This document shows, piece after piece, positions 25,171-33,543 of a stretch of 64,000 nucleotides of DNA. Made by a program: the position numbers and the translations under genes. Position 1 is the first letter of the stretch. Each line of letters begins with the position of its first letter. A model generated the notes under the pieces. That model was not told where the DNA came from and ran no database searches. It saw nothing but the letters and a program-made list of their open reading frames with translations. Origin of the DNA: Thermoguttaceae bacterium (lineage in GTDB: Bacteria; Planctomycetota; Planctomycetia; Pirellulales; Thermoguttaceae); NCBI GenBank assembly GCA_017405595.1, contig JAFRAC010000017.1:87092-151091 (forward strand), in the 5' to 3' direction.

Positions 25171-25198
25171 TGCAAAGGGGACGGAAAGCTGCTATAAT
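25171..25198 (+). promoter_or_regulatory. Candidate promoter for the helicase gene
   Basis: TATAAT at 25193-25198 with a weak TGCAAA 16 bp upstream; 54 bp before the helicase start. The -10 is good, the -35 poor. Confidence 0.4.
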
Positions 25199-25251
25199 TC
25201 CGGGAAATATGAGGACAACGCCCATCACGAATCTTTCAAAGGATTTCACCG

Positions 25252-28200
25252 ATGCTCAGACCCGGTCTCTACGAAAAAGTTGTCAATAAGAATATTTCTA
25301 CTGAGATTGAAATCTGCCGGCAGGACATGCTCATCGAGAAAAAGCCGATTGATGGCATCCAAGAGCCGCGTATTCTTTCCGGATATCTGGCACGCGTTAT
25401 TGAAAGGGGACTGGCGGTTCTTCCTGAAGGCGAACGGGCAAGACGACTCGAATTGGTTAACCGGATTGTTCAGGATGTCACTTCTCTGACCGGAGATGAT
25501 GATTTCGAAGGGATGCGTGTCAACGACCCTGCAGAACTCCTCCTGGCCGCTGCCTTGAAAATGAACAATCCTGACGTCTTGAACGGAAAGATTTCAATCC
25601 CGCGCCCGGAAACCTCGTTGGCGCAGAGTTCCCTTTTCACCGGCGCGGAACATGAACCGCAGTTAATGACCGAACTGAAAAAGGAGATCGCCTCGGCGAA
25701 CCGGATCGATATCCTCGTCTCGTTTATCCGCTGGAGCGGACTGAGGCTGATTATTGACGAACTGAAGCAGTTTAACGACCGCGGGGGAAAACTTCGGGTT
25801 ATTACGACCTCGTATATGGGGGCGACGGAGATCAAAGCGGTTGAAGAACTTTGCAAGCTGTCAAACGCCGAGGTAAAGATATCTTACGACACTAAGCGAA
25901 CGCGCCTTCACGCCAAATCTTATGTCTTTAAGCGAGAGACAGGGTTTTCTACCGCGTATATCGGCTCGTCGAATATTTCGAATGCCGCGATGACAAGCGG
26001 ATTGGAATGGAATTTAAAGATCACGACCAGCGATCAGACCTACACAATTGATAAAATTGATGCGACCTTTGAAAGTTACTGGAATAGTCCCGATTTCGTT
26101 TGCTACACTCATGCCGATCAACCGCGACTTCGCGAAGCGCTGAAAACGGAGCGGACTCAGTCCGGAGAGACACCCTATCTGTTTGATATCCGCCCCTTTG
26201 CTTATCAGCAGGAGATTCTCGACCACCTGGAAGCTGAACGGTCTATCCGCGGCTATAACAGAAACCTGGTTGTGGCGGCAACGGGAACGGGAAAAACGGT
26301 TATTTCGGCGTTTGACTATCGCCGATTCCGCCAAAATCATAAGAGGGCGAACCTTCTGTTTGTTGCTCACCGAAAAGAGATTCTTGAGCAGAGCCAGCGT
26401 TGTTTTTGCGGCGTGCTGCGCGACGCAAACTTTGGCGAACGTTTTTATGGCGGAGAAGAGCCGAGTTCGTGGGACCACCTGTTTATGTCGATCGATACCT
26501 TCAATTCTCAGAAATTTCACGAGAAGACGACGCCCGACTTATATGACTTTATTATCATCGACGAGTTTCATCACGCTGCAGCTCCTTCGTATCAGCGGCT
26601 TTTGGAGTATTACAAACCGAAAATCCTTCTCGGTTTGACCGCAACGCCCGAACGAATGGATGGAAAAGACGTTACTCGTTATTTCGACAATCGGATTGCC
26701 GCCGAGATACGGCTTCCCGAAGCGATCAACCGAAAACTCCTCTGTCCGTTTCACTATTTCGGCGTTTCGGACAGCGTCGATCTGAGTAAGGTGAAATGGA
26801 CTCGAGGCGGGTATGACGTCGGAGCGCTTTCAGAACTCTATACCGGGAACGACCAGCGCGTGGATCAGATCATTGACCAACTGAAAAAATATACCGCTGA
26901 TCTGGATGACGTGAAAGGTTTGGGATTTTGCGTATCAAAAGAACACGCTCGGTACATGGCGAACAAGTTCGAGAAGGCGGGAATTCCTTCCTTGGCCCTG
27001 ACTTCGGAGAGCCCGCGTGGTGAACGCGAATCTGCACAAACGAATTTGGAGGAGGGAAAGATTCGGTTCATTTTCGCGGTTGACCTTTACAATGAGGGCG
27101 TCGATATTCCGAAAATCAATACGGTGATGTTTCTTCGCCCGACCGAAAGCCTGACGGTCTTTTTACAGCAGCTCGGCCGCGGCTTGCGTCTTGCCGAAGG
27201 GAAAGAGTGCCTGACGGTGCTCGATTTTATCGGACAGGCACACGCAAGATATAACTTCGCGTCGAAATTCGCTGCGCTGTTGGGCAGCGGACACCGAAGC
27301 GTGAAAAAAGAGATTGAAAAGGATTTTCCCCTTTTGCCGAAAGGGTGCTATATCAAGCTTGAAAAAAAGGCTCGAAGTTACATTCTCGAGAATATCGAAA
27401 AGGCTTTGCGCGGTCAGAAGAGGATTGTTGAGAATCTCAAAACATTTAAAGAGGATAGCGGCAAGGATCCGACGTTCGCCCAGTTCCTGAAATATTATAA
27501 CCTGGATCCTCATTCGATTTACAAAACAAAGTGCAGTTTCGCACGGCTTTGCGCCAATGCTGGGATCATTGACGATTTCGAGGAAGAAGTCGAAGACGAC
27601 GTGACCAAGGCGCTTCCGCGGCTGGCGAACATCGACTCGCGCCGTCTGATCGAGTTCGTTTGCCGGTACCTGCCGACTGCGGCCAACCAATCGACTACAT
27701 ACAATGAACTCCAGCAGAAGATGTGGAATATGTTCCAGTTTACCATCTGGCAGAAATCGTATGAAGAATGCGGATTTCACGATCGGATGGAAGGTTTTCG
27801 CAAAATCGCCCGTTCTCCGAATATGCTCAAAGAAATCATTGATCTGCTGAATTACCAATATGATGAGATCGATTTTATCGACGAAACGCTTGACATTGGC
27901 TATCCCTGTCCGCTCGACGTGCATTGCCGTTATTCCCGTGACCAGATTCTGGTTGCGCTCGATTTTATGAAACCGAGTTCGATCCGCGAAGGTGTGAAAT
28001 ACTTGGAGGAGAAGAAGACAGATATTCTCTTCGTCACGCTGAATAAATCGGACGCAGACTATTCCCCGACGACAATGTACAATGATTATTCGATCAACAG
28101 CGAGCTGTTCCATTGGCAAAGCCAGAGTACGACCGCCGAAAAGAGTAAGGCGGGGCAGCGGTACATCAACCAGCCGCGAGATAAAACGCATGTGATGATC

Positions 28201-28374
28201 TTTGTCCGCGAGAACAAAAAGGATCAATACGGGAACGTTGCCCCCTATACTTTTCTGGGGCTCGCCGATTACGTCGAACATAGGGGTTCCAAGCCGATGG
28301 ACGTGATCTGGAAACTCCGTACCCCGATTCCGGCCAAATACCTGAAACAGACGAACCAACTTGCTTCCGGATGA
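25252..28374 (+). CDS. PLD-nuclease / superfamily II helicase / DUF3427 fusion protein
   Basis: 1040 residues. Domain order: an N-terminal region, a phospholipase-D-like HKD nuclease domain (about 140-280; TRLHAKSYVF with His-x-Lys, then YIGSSNISNAA), an SF2 helicase (Walker A AATGTGKT near 342, DEAH-like IIIDEFHHA near 434, motif III GLTATPERMDG, motif VI QLGRGLRL near 642), and a C-terminal DUF3427-like part to the end. One HKD copy is seen, so a dimer is expected for nuclease activity. Proteins of this architecture occur in mobile and defence contexts; a role in restriction of foreign DNA is inference. The gene has lower GC and AT-richer third positions than neighbours and lies beside tRNA-Pro. 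AAAGGA precedes the ATG by 8 bases. Confidence 0.85.
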   Translation: MLRPGLYEKVVNKNISTEIEICRQDMLIEKKPIDGIQEPRILSGYLARVIERGLAVLPEGERARRLELVNRIVQDVTSLTGDDDFEGMRVNDPAELLLAAALKMNNPDVLNGKISIPRPETSLAQSSLFTGAEHEPQLMTELKKEIASANRIDILVSFIRWSGLRLIIDELKQFNDRGGKLRVITTSYMGATEIKAVEELCKLSNAEVKISYDTKRTRLHAKSYVFKRETGFSTAYIGSSNISNAAMTSGLEWNLKITTSDQTYTIDKIDATFESYWNSPDFVCYTHADQPRLREALKTERTQSGETPYLFDIRPFAYQQEILDHLEAERSIRGYNRNLVVAATGTGKTVISAFDYRRFRQNHKRANLLFVAHRKEILEQSQRCFCGVLRDANFGERFYGGEEPSSWDHLFMSIDTFNSQKFHEKTTPDLYDFIIIDEFHHAAAPSYQRLLEYYKPKILLGLTATPERMDGKDVTRYFDNRIAAEIRLPEAINRKLLCPFHYFGVSDSVDLSKVKWTRGGYDVGALSELYTGNDQRVDQIIDQLKKYTADLDDVKGLGFCVSKEHARYMANKFEKAGIPSLALTSESPRGERESAQTNLEEGKIRFIFAVDLYNEGVDIPKINTVMFLRPTESLTVFLQQLGRGLRLAEGKECLTVLDFIGQAHARYNFASKFAALLGSGHRSVKKEIEKDFPLLPKGCYIKLEKKARSYILENIEKALRGQKRIVENLKTFKEDSGKDPTFAQFLKYYNLDPHSIYKTKCSFARLCANAGIIDDFEEEVEDDVTKALPRLANIDSRRLIEFVCRYLPTAANQSTTYNELQQKMWNMFQFTIWQKSYEECGFHDRMEGFRKIARSPNMLKEIIDLLNYQYDEIDFIDETLDIGYPCPLDVHCRYSRDQILVALDFMKPSSIREGVKYLEEKKTDILFVTLNKSDADYSPTTMYNDYSINSELFHWQSQSTTAEKSKAGQRYINQPRDKTHVMIFVRENKKDQYGNVAPYTFLGLADYVEHRGSKPMDVIWKLRTPIPAKYLKQTNQLASG

Positions 28375-28447
28375 TGGATAAGACAAACTGCGGGAAGATT
28401 CCACCCTTCATAACTCTTCTTGGAATTTTTGTCTTTCGCGACTTTAA

Positions 28448-28767
28448 GAACCGATTGGTGAAAATCCGGAGATTCTGAACAGCCCATTACCGAAAAATGT
28501 GGGGATTGGAATCGCTGCGAAACCGGCTGCCAAGCAGATTGCAAGAATTCCGGGACGGATCTTGATTAAGATTAATCAAGTCGTTGGGTTTGGATTGATC
28601 ACGAAGGCGGGCACTAAAGGAGTGATTAACTTAACGAAAATGCACCCTTGGTCGGAGGAGGGATTGATCATGCCACAACAGTAATTGTAGCCAAACGAGC
28701 GATCAAGAATTTCTTTGACGGCGATTTTTCCGATGGGGAAGAAATCATTGAAGTGGATGTTGAATAA
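28448..28767 (+). pseudogene. Frameshifted remnant of an EcsC-family protein
   Basis: No intact gene. One frame is open from 28448 and reads GIGIAAKPAAKQIARIPG, then INQVVGFGLITKAGTKGVINL; a second frame then continues APLVGGGIDHATTVIVAK and AIKNFFDGDF to TAA at 28765-28767. Joined near 28640-28650 these match the end of EcsC-type proteins (IN-x-VGF-x-LITK...G-x-x-NL...PLVGGG-x-D-x-x-T). The N-terminal part is missing. This looks like debris of an inserted element downstream of the helicase gene. EcsC assignment is from memory of the motif pattern. Confidence 0.55.
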
Positions 28768-28815
28768 AAAATCAGGCTTTTGCCGATGGTAGCTTTGCCT
28801 TGCCTCCCTTAACAA

Positions 28816-28852
28816 AAAACCGCGAAAAGGTAACAACCCTTTTCGCGGTTTC
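28816..28852. terminator. Bidirectional terminator next to tRNA-Pro
   Basis: AACCGCGAAAAGG and CCTTTTCGCGGTT form a 13-bp stem with a 7-base loop. On the minus strand it is followed by a T-run, so it ends the tRNA-Pro transcript; on the plus strand an A-run precedes and TTTCTT follows. Confidence 0.9.
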
Positions 28853-28856
28853 TTCA

Positions 28857-28932
28857 TCGGGGCAACTGGATTCGAACCAGCGACCTTTTGACCCCCAGTC
28901 AAACGCGCTAAACCAGACTGCGCCATGCCCCG
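28857..28932 (-). tRNA. tRNA-Pro (anticodon GGG)
   Basis: 76 nt on the minus strand. Acceptor CGGGGCA pairs with TGCCCCG; D stem GCGC/GCGC; anticodon stem TTTGA/TCAAA encloses loop CTGGGGG, anticodon GGG; T arm GCTGG-TTCGAAT-CCAGT; discriminator A. CCA is not encoded. The 3' end faces the helicase/EcsC-remnant segment, a typical integration-target arrangement, but no duplicated att sequence was found. Confidence 0.96.
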
Positions 28933-29036
28933 CCGGCAGAAATGCTGCCGAGACGCCCGGAACGGCCCCTTGCGGGAACACCTTCCAGGCACGGGGCTCA
29001 TTATAGCAAATCGCCGGAAAAAGGGAAGGGGGATTC

Positions 29037-29576
29037 CTAGATTGTTACGACCGCCTTCATCCCCTTCTGCTCTTCAAGGGAAAGGGTCAGGCGCGTCTTT
29101 TCGCCGCTGTCGGGAAGGAGTCCGGCTGATGTGAGCCTCTCGAGAAAAAGACGGGCCAGATAGAGCGCGATCATTTCCGCGGAACTGTTAACCTCGTCGA
29201 GGGTGATCACCTTTTCGGCGGGGAGAGTTTTCTCAGTTTCCGGGGTCTGACCGCCGGTCCGGCCGGCGGTTCGGCAGATGACGGCCGAGCCGTCAGGGCT
29301 TTTCGAGAGGGATATCCCCTCTTGCCGGGCGGCCAAAAAGGTTTTTCCCCCGCACGCGGCGAGAATCTCTTTGAGCAGGCGATGGGCCTGGTGAAAATCG
29401 ATGAGAAGCCCCCCGCTGCCGAGCGGACCGTCGATCGTTACCGTGACCCGGAACGGGTGCGTGTGCGCCGGTTCGACGAACGGCTCTTTTTTCCCGGTCA
29501 TGAGTGTGATAAAATGACTCGCGGAGAAGGTCAGGTCTTCTCCGTCGAGCTGAATGGAAAATCGGGGAGTGCGCAT
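29037..29576 (-). CDS. 6-pyruvoyl-tetrahydropterin synthase / QueD-like protein
   Basis: 179 residues. Features of the PTPS/QueD T-fold: FSASHFITLMTG with the first His ligand, AHTHPFRVTVTIDGPLG with the His-x-His zinc ligands, then GLLIDFHQAHRLLKEIL. The usual C-x3-HGH segment carrying the catalytic Cys is absent (here PFVEPAHTHPF), and an insert of about 30 residues (KSPDGSAVICRTAGRTG) follows. It may be an altered enzyme, not canonical QueD. Divergent from tadA. Confidence 0.65.
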   Translation of the reverse strand: MRTPRFSIQLDGEDLTFSASHFITLMTGKKEPFVEPAHTHPFRVTVTIDGPLGSGGLLIDFHQAHRLLKEILAACGGKTFLAARQEGISLSKSPDGSAVICRTAGRTGGQTPETEKTLPAEKVITLDEVNSSAEMIALYLARLFLERLTSAGLLPDSGEKTRLTLSLEEQKGMKAVVTI

Positions 29577-29683
29577 CGGTTTGTTATTCTCGTTTTTCAG
29601 CGGCGGTCAGGGAAACGTGCCTGTATTCTAAAGTCGTTCCGGCGGGAATTCAAGACGCCGCCGGTTCCGGTGAAGAAGATTCG

Positions 29684-30160
29684 ATGGCGGATTACACCGA
29701 ACAGGATATTGAGTTTATGCGCGAGGCGCTCGCCGAAGCCCGCCTGGCGGCTTCCGAGGGGGAAGTGCCGATCGGCGCGGTGATTGTCTGCGGGGGGAAG
29801 GTGATCGCGCGGGGGCACAACCGGAAAGAGACGGACCGTGACCCGACAGCCCATGCCGAAATTCTTGCGATTCGCCGCGCCGCACCGCTTTTCCCCTCGT
29901 GGCGGATCGAGGATTCGGCCCTCTATGTGACGATGGAACCGTGCCCGATGTGCGCCGGGGCGATCCTCTCGGCCCGGATCGGGCGTCTTTTTTACGGAAT
30001 CCCCGACTATAAGGCGGGTGCGGTGCGGACCCTTTACCGGCTGCTGGAAGATGAGCGCCTTAACCACCGCTGCGAAGTTGTTCCCAATCTTCTCGCGGAA
30101 GAATCGTTGGCCCTGGTGCAGGAGTTTTTTCGGGGTCAGCGGAAAATGGGGAAAAAGTGA
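29684..30160 (+). CDS. tadA: tRNA adenosine(34) deaminase TadA
   Basis: 158 residues, normal TadA length. Zinc and catalytic motifs are complete: DPTAHAEILAIR (HAE) and MEPCPMCAGAILSARIGRLFYG (PCxxC). The C-terminal NHRCEVVPNLLAEES helix is typical. It converts A34 to inosine in tRNA-Arg(ACG). A start codon at 29684 follows a weak ribosome binding site (AAGAAGA). Confidence 0.93.
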   Translation: MADYTEQDIEFMREALAEARLAASEGEVPIGAVIVCGGKVIARGHNRKETDRDPTAHAEILAIRRAAPLFPSWRIEDSALYVTMEPCPMCAGAILSARIGRLFYGIPDYKAGAVRTLYRLLEDERLNHRCEVVPNLLAEESLALVQEFFRGQRKMGKK

Positions 30161-30708
30161 GACTGCCGCCCATTCTCTTCCGCTGAACCGGCTTTTTACC
30201 CCCTGCTTTTTCCGAACCCCGTTCCCCTTGCTGGTAAAATAAGGAAAACTTTGATCATTTTACCTATTATAAGAAGGCGAGCCGCTGCCGGTCCCTTGTG
30301 ACTCTTCTCCGGTTCAGGCCTGAAAAAAGCCCGAAAAAAGTCTTTCCGTTTTTTCGCGGTAACCGGAACCGGGCCTGCGAAAAGGAAAATTTGAACGCGG
30401 AGGAATCTGTTTTTTTTGGTTTTTTCAAAAAATTTTTTTGACGATTTTCCCTTGTTTTCAAGGATCAAATCGATTATGCCCGGTTTTTTTCGCCGAAAGG
30501 GGATTTTACCCTATTGACTTAATTTCCGGCCGGCTTATACTTTCGTGTTGTCGGACGGCTCTTTCTCTTCTTCGGTACGCCCTGCTTTACTGCCCCCAAT
30601 TTCCAGGGGGGCGGAAAAGAGGAGCCGAAGCGAGGAAAACCGGCTGAATGTTGGATAAGTTTCTTTAATAGTATCAACCCCTAGAGTCAGAGAAAGGAGT
30701 GTGCTACG
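30161..30708. other. Gene-poor interval with A/T tracts and one promoter
   Basis: 548 bp. 30410-30440 contains T8, T6 and A6-T7 tracts. No credible gene was found; a minus-strand frame of 90 codons at 30196-30468 is Lys/Phe-rich because of the tracts. The promoter at 30514-30541 leaves a 5' UTR of about 160 bases before the small gene at 30709; no known riboswitch was recognised in it. Confidence 0.5.
30514..30541 (+). promoter_or_regulatory. Promoter of the 73-aa gene
   Basis: TTGACT (30514-30519), 16-bp spacer, TATACT (30536-30541). Confidence 0.65.
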
Positions 30709-30930
30709 ATGATTCGTAACGTGTTTGATGCGATTCTGGAAACGGGTCACGACGAGAACTTCGTCCCCACGGTCACCGAAGAATTCTGCCCGACTGATGC
30801 TCCCGCAGGTTCTTCCGCGAAGGTCGAAGTCCTTTCTGAACGTATCCGTAAGGGTCTTCCCCTTTGGCATCCGGAAGACCGCGTTTCGTTTAACACCGCC
30901 GCGTCCAGTATTCTTCGTGTGAGGAACTGA
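30709..30930 (+). CDS. Small conserved-type protein of unknown function (73 aa)
   Basis: An ATG at 30709 with AAAGGAG at 30693-30699 opens a 73-residue protein. The C-terminal half (GSSAKVEVLSERIRKGLPLW HPEDRV, written in two pieces) resembles a short motif I associate with planctomycete small proteins in which E-R-(A/I)-x-x-G-x-x-L(W/F)H-x-x-D recurs. No membrane segment or signal. Probable function unknown. It has its own promoter and a 5' UTR near 160 bases; a mini-ORF and terminator follow. Confidence 0.7.
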   Translation: MIRNVFDAILETGHDENFVPTVTEEFCPTDAPAGSSAKVEVLSERIRKGLPLWHPEDRVSFNTAASSILRVRN

Positions 30931-30981
30931 CCGTTTCCCGCAGGCTGAATCATTCCCCTAGTGAAATAGGAGACAGTCGTT

Positions 30982-31014
30982 ATGGGAAGCAAAAACAGCG
31001 CTGAAAAGAGGTGA
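30982..31014 (+). CDS. Ten-codon mini-ORF with ribosome binding site, before a terminator
   Basis: ATG GGA AGC ... AGG TGA encodes MGSKNSAEKR. AGGAG (30968-30972) sits 9 bases upstream. A terminator hairpin follows at 31028. It may be a real tiny peptide, a leader, or chance. Two Lys codons occur and the next gene is the lysyl-tRNA-synthetase-like epmA, but the Lys density is too low to claim attenuation. Confidence 0.3.
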   Translation: MGSKNSAEKR

Positions 31015-31027
31015 TCGCAGGCCGTCT

Positions 31028-31052
31028 GAGGCTTTCGGTTGCCTCTTTTTTG
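31028..31052 (+). terminator. Terminator before epmA
   Basis: GAGGC and GCCTC around an 8-base loop, followed by TTTTTT. Confidence 0.75.
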
Positions 31053-31124
31053 TTTTGGTTTTTCTTTTCCTTCCTTCTTTCGAACCAACTTTAGCCCGCC
31101 GCCGCGGATTTCGGGCCGACACCG

Positions 31125-32125
31125 ATGACAGAACAGACCACTTTTCGTTCGACAGCTTTGCCGCGGGTCCTGAAAGAACGCGCGCTTCTTCTCAAACAGC
31201 TTCGCGCCTTTTTCGACGAACGCGATTTTTTTGAGGTCCAGACTCCCGTTCTTTCCCGGGATGTCCTGGTTGACCGCTATATTGACCCGTTTGCCGTTTC
31301 GGCGGAAGACGGGATTTTTTACCTTCAGACCTCTCCCGAATTCGCCATGAAGCGCCTGCTGGCTTCCGGCTGCGAGCGGATTTACGAAATCACTCCCGCG
31401 TTCCGCCGGGGGGATCGGGGCGGCTTCACAATCCCGAGTTTACGATCCTCGAATGGTATCGTGCCGGGGACGGATACCGTGAAGGGATCGCGCTTTTGGG
31501 CGAACTGGCCGAGACTTTTCTGCCCGCCGGCGCCGAAACCAAAACCGCCTGCGTTTCGTTCGGCTCCCTTTTTCTCGAAAAGACCGGATTGAACCCGCAT
31601 ACGGCGACTTGCGGGGAGTTCCGCAAAGCGGCGGACCGTCTTGCCCCCGCCTATCCCGAAAGCTATGTCGCCGGAGAAAACCCCGCCGGGGCAGGGGATT
31701 GGATCAGCTATCTTTTCGAAGAGACGGTTCAGCTGGCACTGGGGTCTGGCGGCCCGGTGATCGTCTGCGATTATCCGGCCGGGGATTCGCAGCTGGCGAA
31801 GGTCGGCCCGCCCCTTGACGCCGAAGGGGGAGCCGGGCCGGTGACCCGCCGGTTTGAGCTTTTCTATAAAGGGGTCGAACTGGCGAACGGATACGACGAA
31901 CTGACCTCTGCTGATTTGCTCCGCGCCCGGTTTGCCGAGGCCGCCGCCGATCGCCGCCGCCGCGGCGCTGCGGAACTTCCGACCGACAGCCGGCTCTTGG
32001 CCGCGATGGATGCCGGGCTTCCCCCTTCGAGCGGCTGCGCTTTGGGCGTTGACCGTCTTTTGATGCTTCGGCTCGGCCTGGAAAGGATCGATGACGTGAT
32101 TCCTTTTCCGGCGGAAATCGCCTGA
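31125..32125 (+). pseudogene. epmA: EpmA (EF-P lysyltransferase, LysRS-like) with a single frameshift
   Basis: Two frames together encode the full EpmA/PoxA protein of about 333 residues. The first (31125 on) reads KERALLLKQLRAFFDERDFFEVQTP, shown here by FFEVQTPVLS, LQTSPEFAMKRLLASGCERI and YEITPAFRRGDRG. The second continues HNPEFTILEWYRAGDGY, ELFYKGVELANGYDEL and SSGCALGVDRLLMLRLGLER: class II synthetase motifs 2 and 3. Adding one G in the GGGG run at 31417-31420 restores GRLHNPEF exactly as in the family. EpmA lysylates elongation factor P. Either a real inactivating mutation or a homopolymer error; both halves look well conserved, which favours a sequencing/assembly error or a recent event. 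Confidence 0.82.
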
Positions 32126-32379
32126 CCCCGTTTCCTTCCTGTTCAGGAACGGTTTTGCGGTTCAATTTTATCTGATTCTGATTTGTCTGATTCTGAAAAA
32201 TTCCCATTGCCACGAACCCGGAAAAAGACGATGATTCCGCGTCTGAAATTTGGCCCGTCTCTGCCGTTTGGAAGCAGGATTGCGCCGGGAAGGGAATTTC
32301 GGGAAGAGCGCCGCCGGGCAGAGGCTGTTTTCGGCCCTGCGGGCAATGGACAGGGTTGTGTCGTTCAGGAACGGAGACG

Positions 32380-33492
32380 ATGGATTTTCTTTTTCACAAA
32401 GGGCTCGTCGCGCTTGCGGGAAGCTATGATAATCCCGGCGAACGGCAGCGGCTCTTTGAACGTCTCGGAGGCGGCGAGGTTCTGAGCCGGCTCGGTTCGA
32501 AAATCGACACGGTTTGCAATACACCCTGTCTGGAAGCGGCGGATCCTTTCGATTTCTCGTTTCCCGATCCGAATCTGGTCGCCGAATATTTCGATGATCC
32601 TTTGCGGCAGAGTTCTTCTCTGAACCGCTACGAAGAGGCGTGCCGCCAGTCGGATTCTCTTTTCGCCGAAGCCGTTTTGACCGCCCGGGTTTTACGCCTT
32701 TTTGAGCAGGAGGCGACCAGCGCTCCGAAATCGTGCCGGCAGCGGGCGTATCAGGCTGCGGAAAGAGAAGAGTCTTCCGGCGCGGAACCCTCTTCGTTTT
32801 CCGGGGGGGGCCCCGATCCCGCCCCTGTACCGCGGCGTCTCGCTTCGGGGTTCCGTTCCTTGTTTCACAGTTCGGGATCGCCGGAACCGGAATCAGACCG
32901 GTCCTTTGCCCGCAAGCCGCAGCCGCATTCTCTGCCGAAACGGGCGGAGCGGTCTTTTTCGGACGAGCTCGCCCAATTTCAGGAGGAAGTTCCTGACCGG
33001 CACAAAAGAAAACACCGGACAGCGCCGAAACCGGAAACGGCCAAAGTGAGTACCGAGGAGCCGCCGGCAAAGAGGCGGGGAGCCTTTCTTCCTTTCGTCT
33101 GCGCTTCGATTGCCGCGGCGCTCCTCTTCCATTTCCGTCCGCTCCTGCAGTCGGTTCCCGAACGGAGGATTCCGCCGGCCTCTGCCGAGGTGACTCAAAC
33201 CGTCTCCGCGCCGCCGAAAGAACGCTCCGAAGAACCGGCGGCAGACCCGATCGGTGAATTTGAAGAAGCGCCGATTGCCGAGAAGATCGCGACTCCCCCC
33301 GAACCGAATCCCGAACCTGCCGGCGGCCGGATTTCCGCCCAGCCCGCCGCGGCTGCCGCGTTTTCCTGGCGGGAACTGACGCTCCTTTCCGATGCCGAAC
33401 GGGGAGCGATGACCGGAGTCCGGCCGGTATGCCGTCCCCTGCGCCGCGGAATGAAAACCGACGTTGTTACCGCGATCCCCGAAATGGAATAG
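32380..33492 (+). CDS. Hypothetical membrane-spanning protein with Pro-rich tail
   Basis: 370 residues. The N-terminal 120 residues (FLFHKGLVALAGSYDNPGER; NRYEEACRQSDSLFAEAVL) look helical and globular. A charged, disordered stretch of about 120 residues follows. One transmembrane helix (GAFLPFVCASIAAALLFHF) lies near residue 250, then a Pro/Glu-rich tail (about 275-330). No signal peptide, so N-terminus cytoplasmic and tail periplasmic. No family recognised. The ATG at 32380 has GGAG three to four bases upstream and was preferred over 32356. Confidence 0.6.
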   Translation: MDFLFHKGLVALAGSYDNPGERQRLFERLGGGEVLSRLGSKIDTVCNTPCLEAADPFDFSFPDPNLVAEYFDDPLRQSSSLNRYEEACRQSDSLFAEAVLTARVLRLFEQEATSAPKSCRQRAYQAAEREESSGAEPSSFSGGGPDPAPVPRRLASGFRSLFHSSGSPEPESDRSFARKPQPHSLPKRAERSFSDELAQFQEEVPDRHKRKHRTAPKPETAKVSTEEPPAKRRGAFLPFVCASIAAALLFHFRPLLQSVPERRIPPASAEVTQTVSAPPKERSEEPAADPIGEFEEAPIAEKIATPPEPNPEPAGGRISAQPAAAAAFSWRELTLLSDAERGAMTGVRPVCRPLRRGMKTDVVTAIPEME

Positions 33493-33543
33493 TGCCGGCC
33501 GGGATCCCTTTTTCGGATAAGTCTTGTTCTGTGCGGTGCCCCG

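Noticed and set aside
28857..28932. Duplicated att core at the tRNA-Pro 3' end
   Set aside because: The tRNA 3' sequence was looked for near 25.1 kb and was not found, so the integration boundary stays unproven.
30196..30468. 90-codon minus-strand frame in the intergenic region
   Set aside because: Lys/Phe composition comes from the A/T tracts; no ribosome binding site; no recognised motif.
30160..30708. Possible T-box or riboswitch in the 30.2-30.7 kb leader
   Set aside because: No T-box sequence, aptamer core or terminator-antiterminator pair was recognised between the promoter and the small gene.
30982..31052. Lysine attenuator before epmA
   Set aside because: Only two Lys codons in ten and they are not adjacent; the pattern is far weaker than the aromatic leader.
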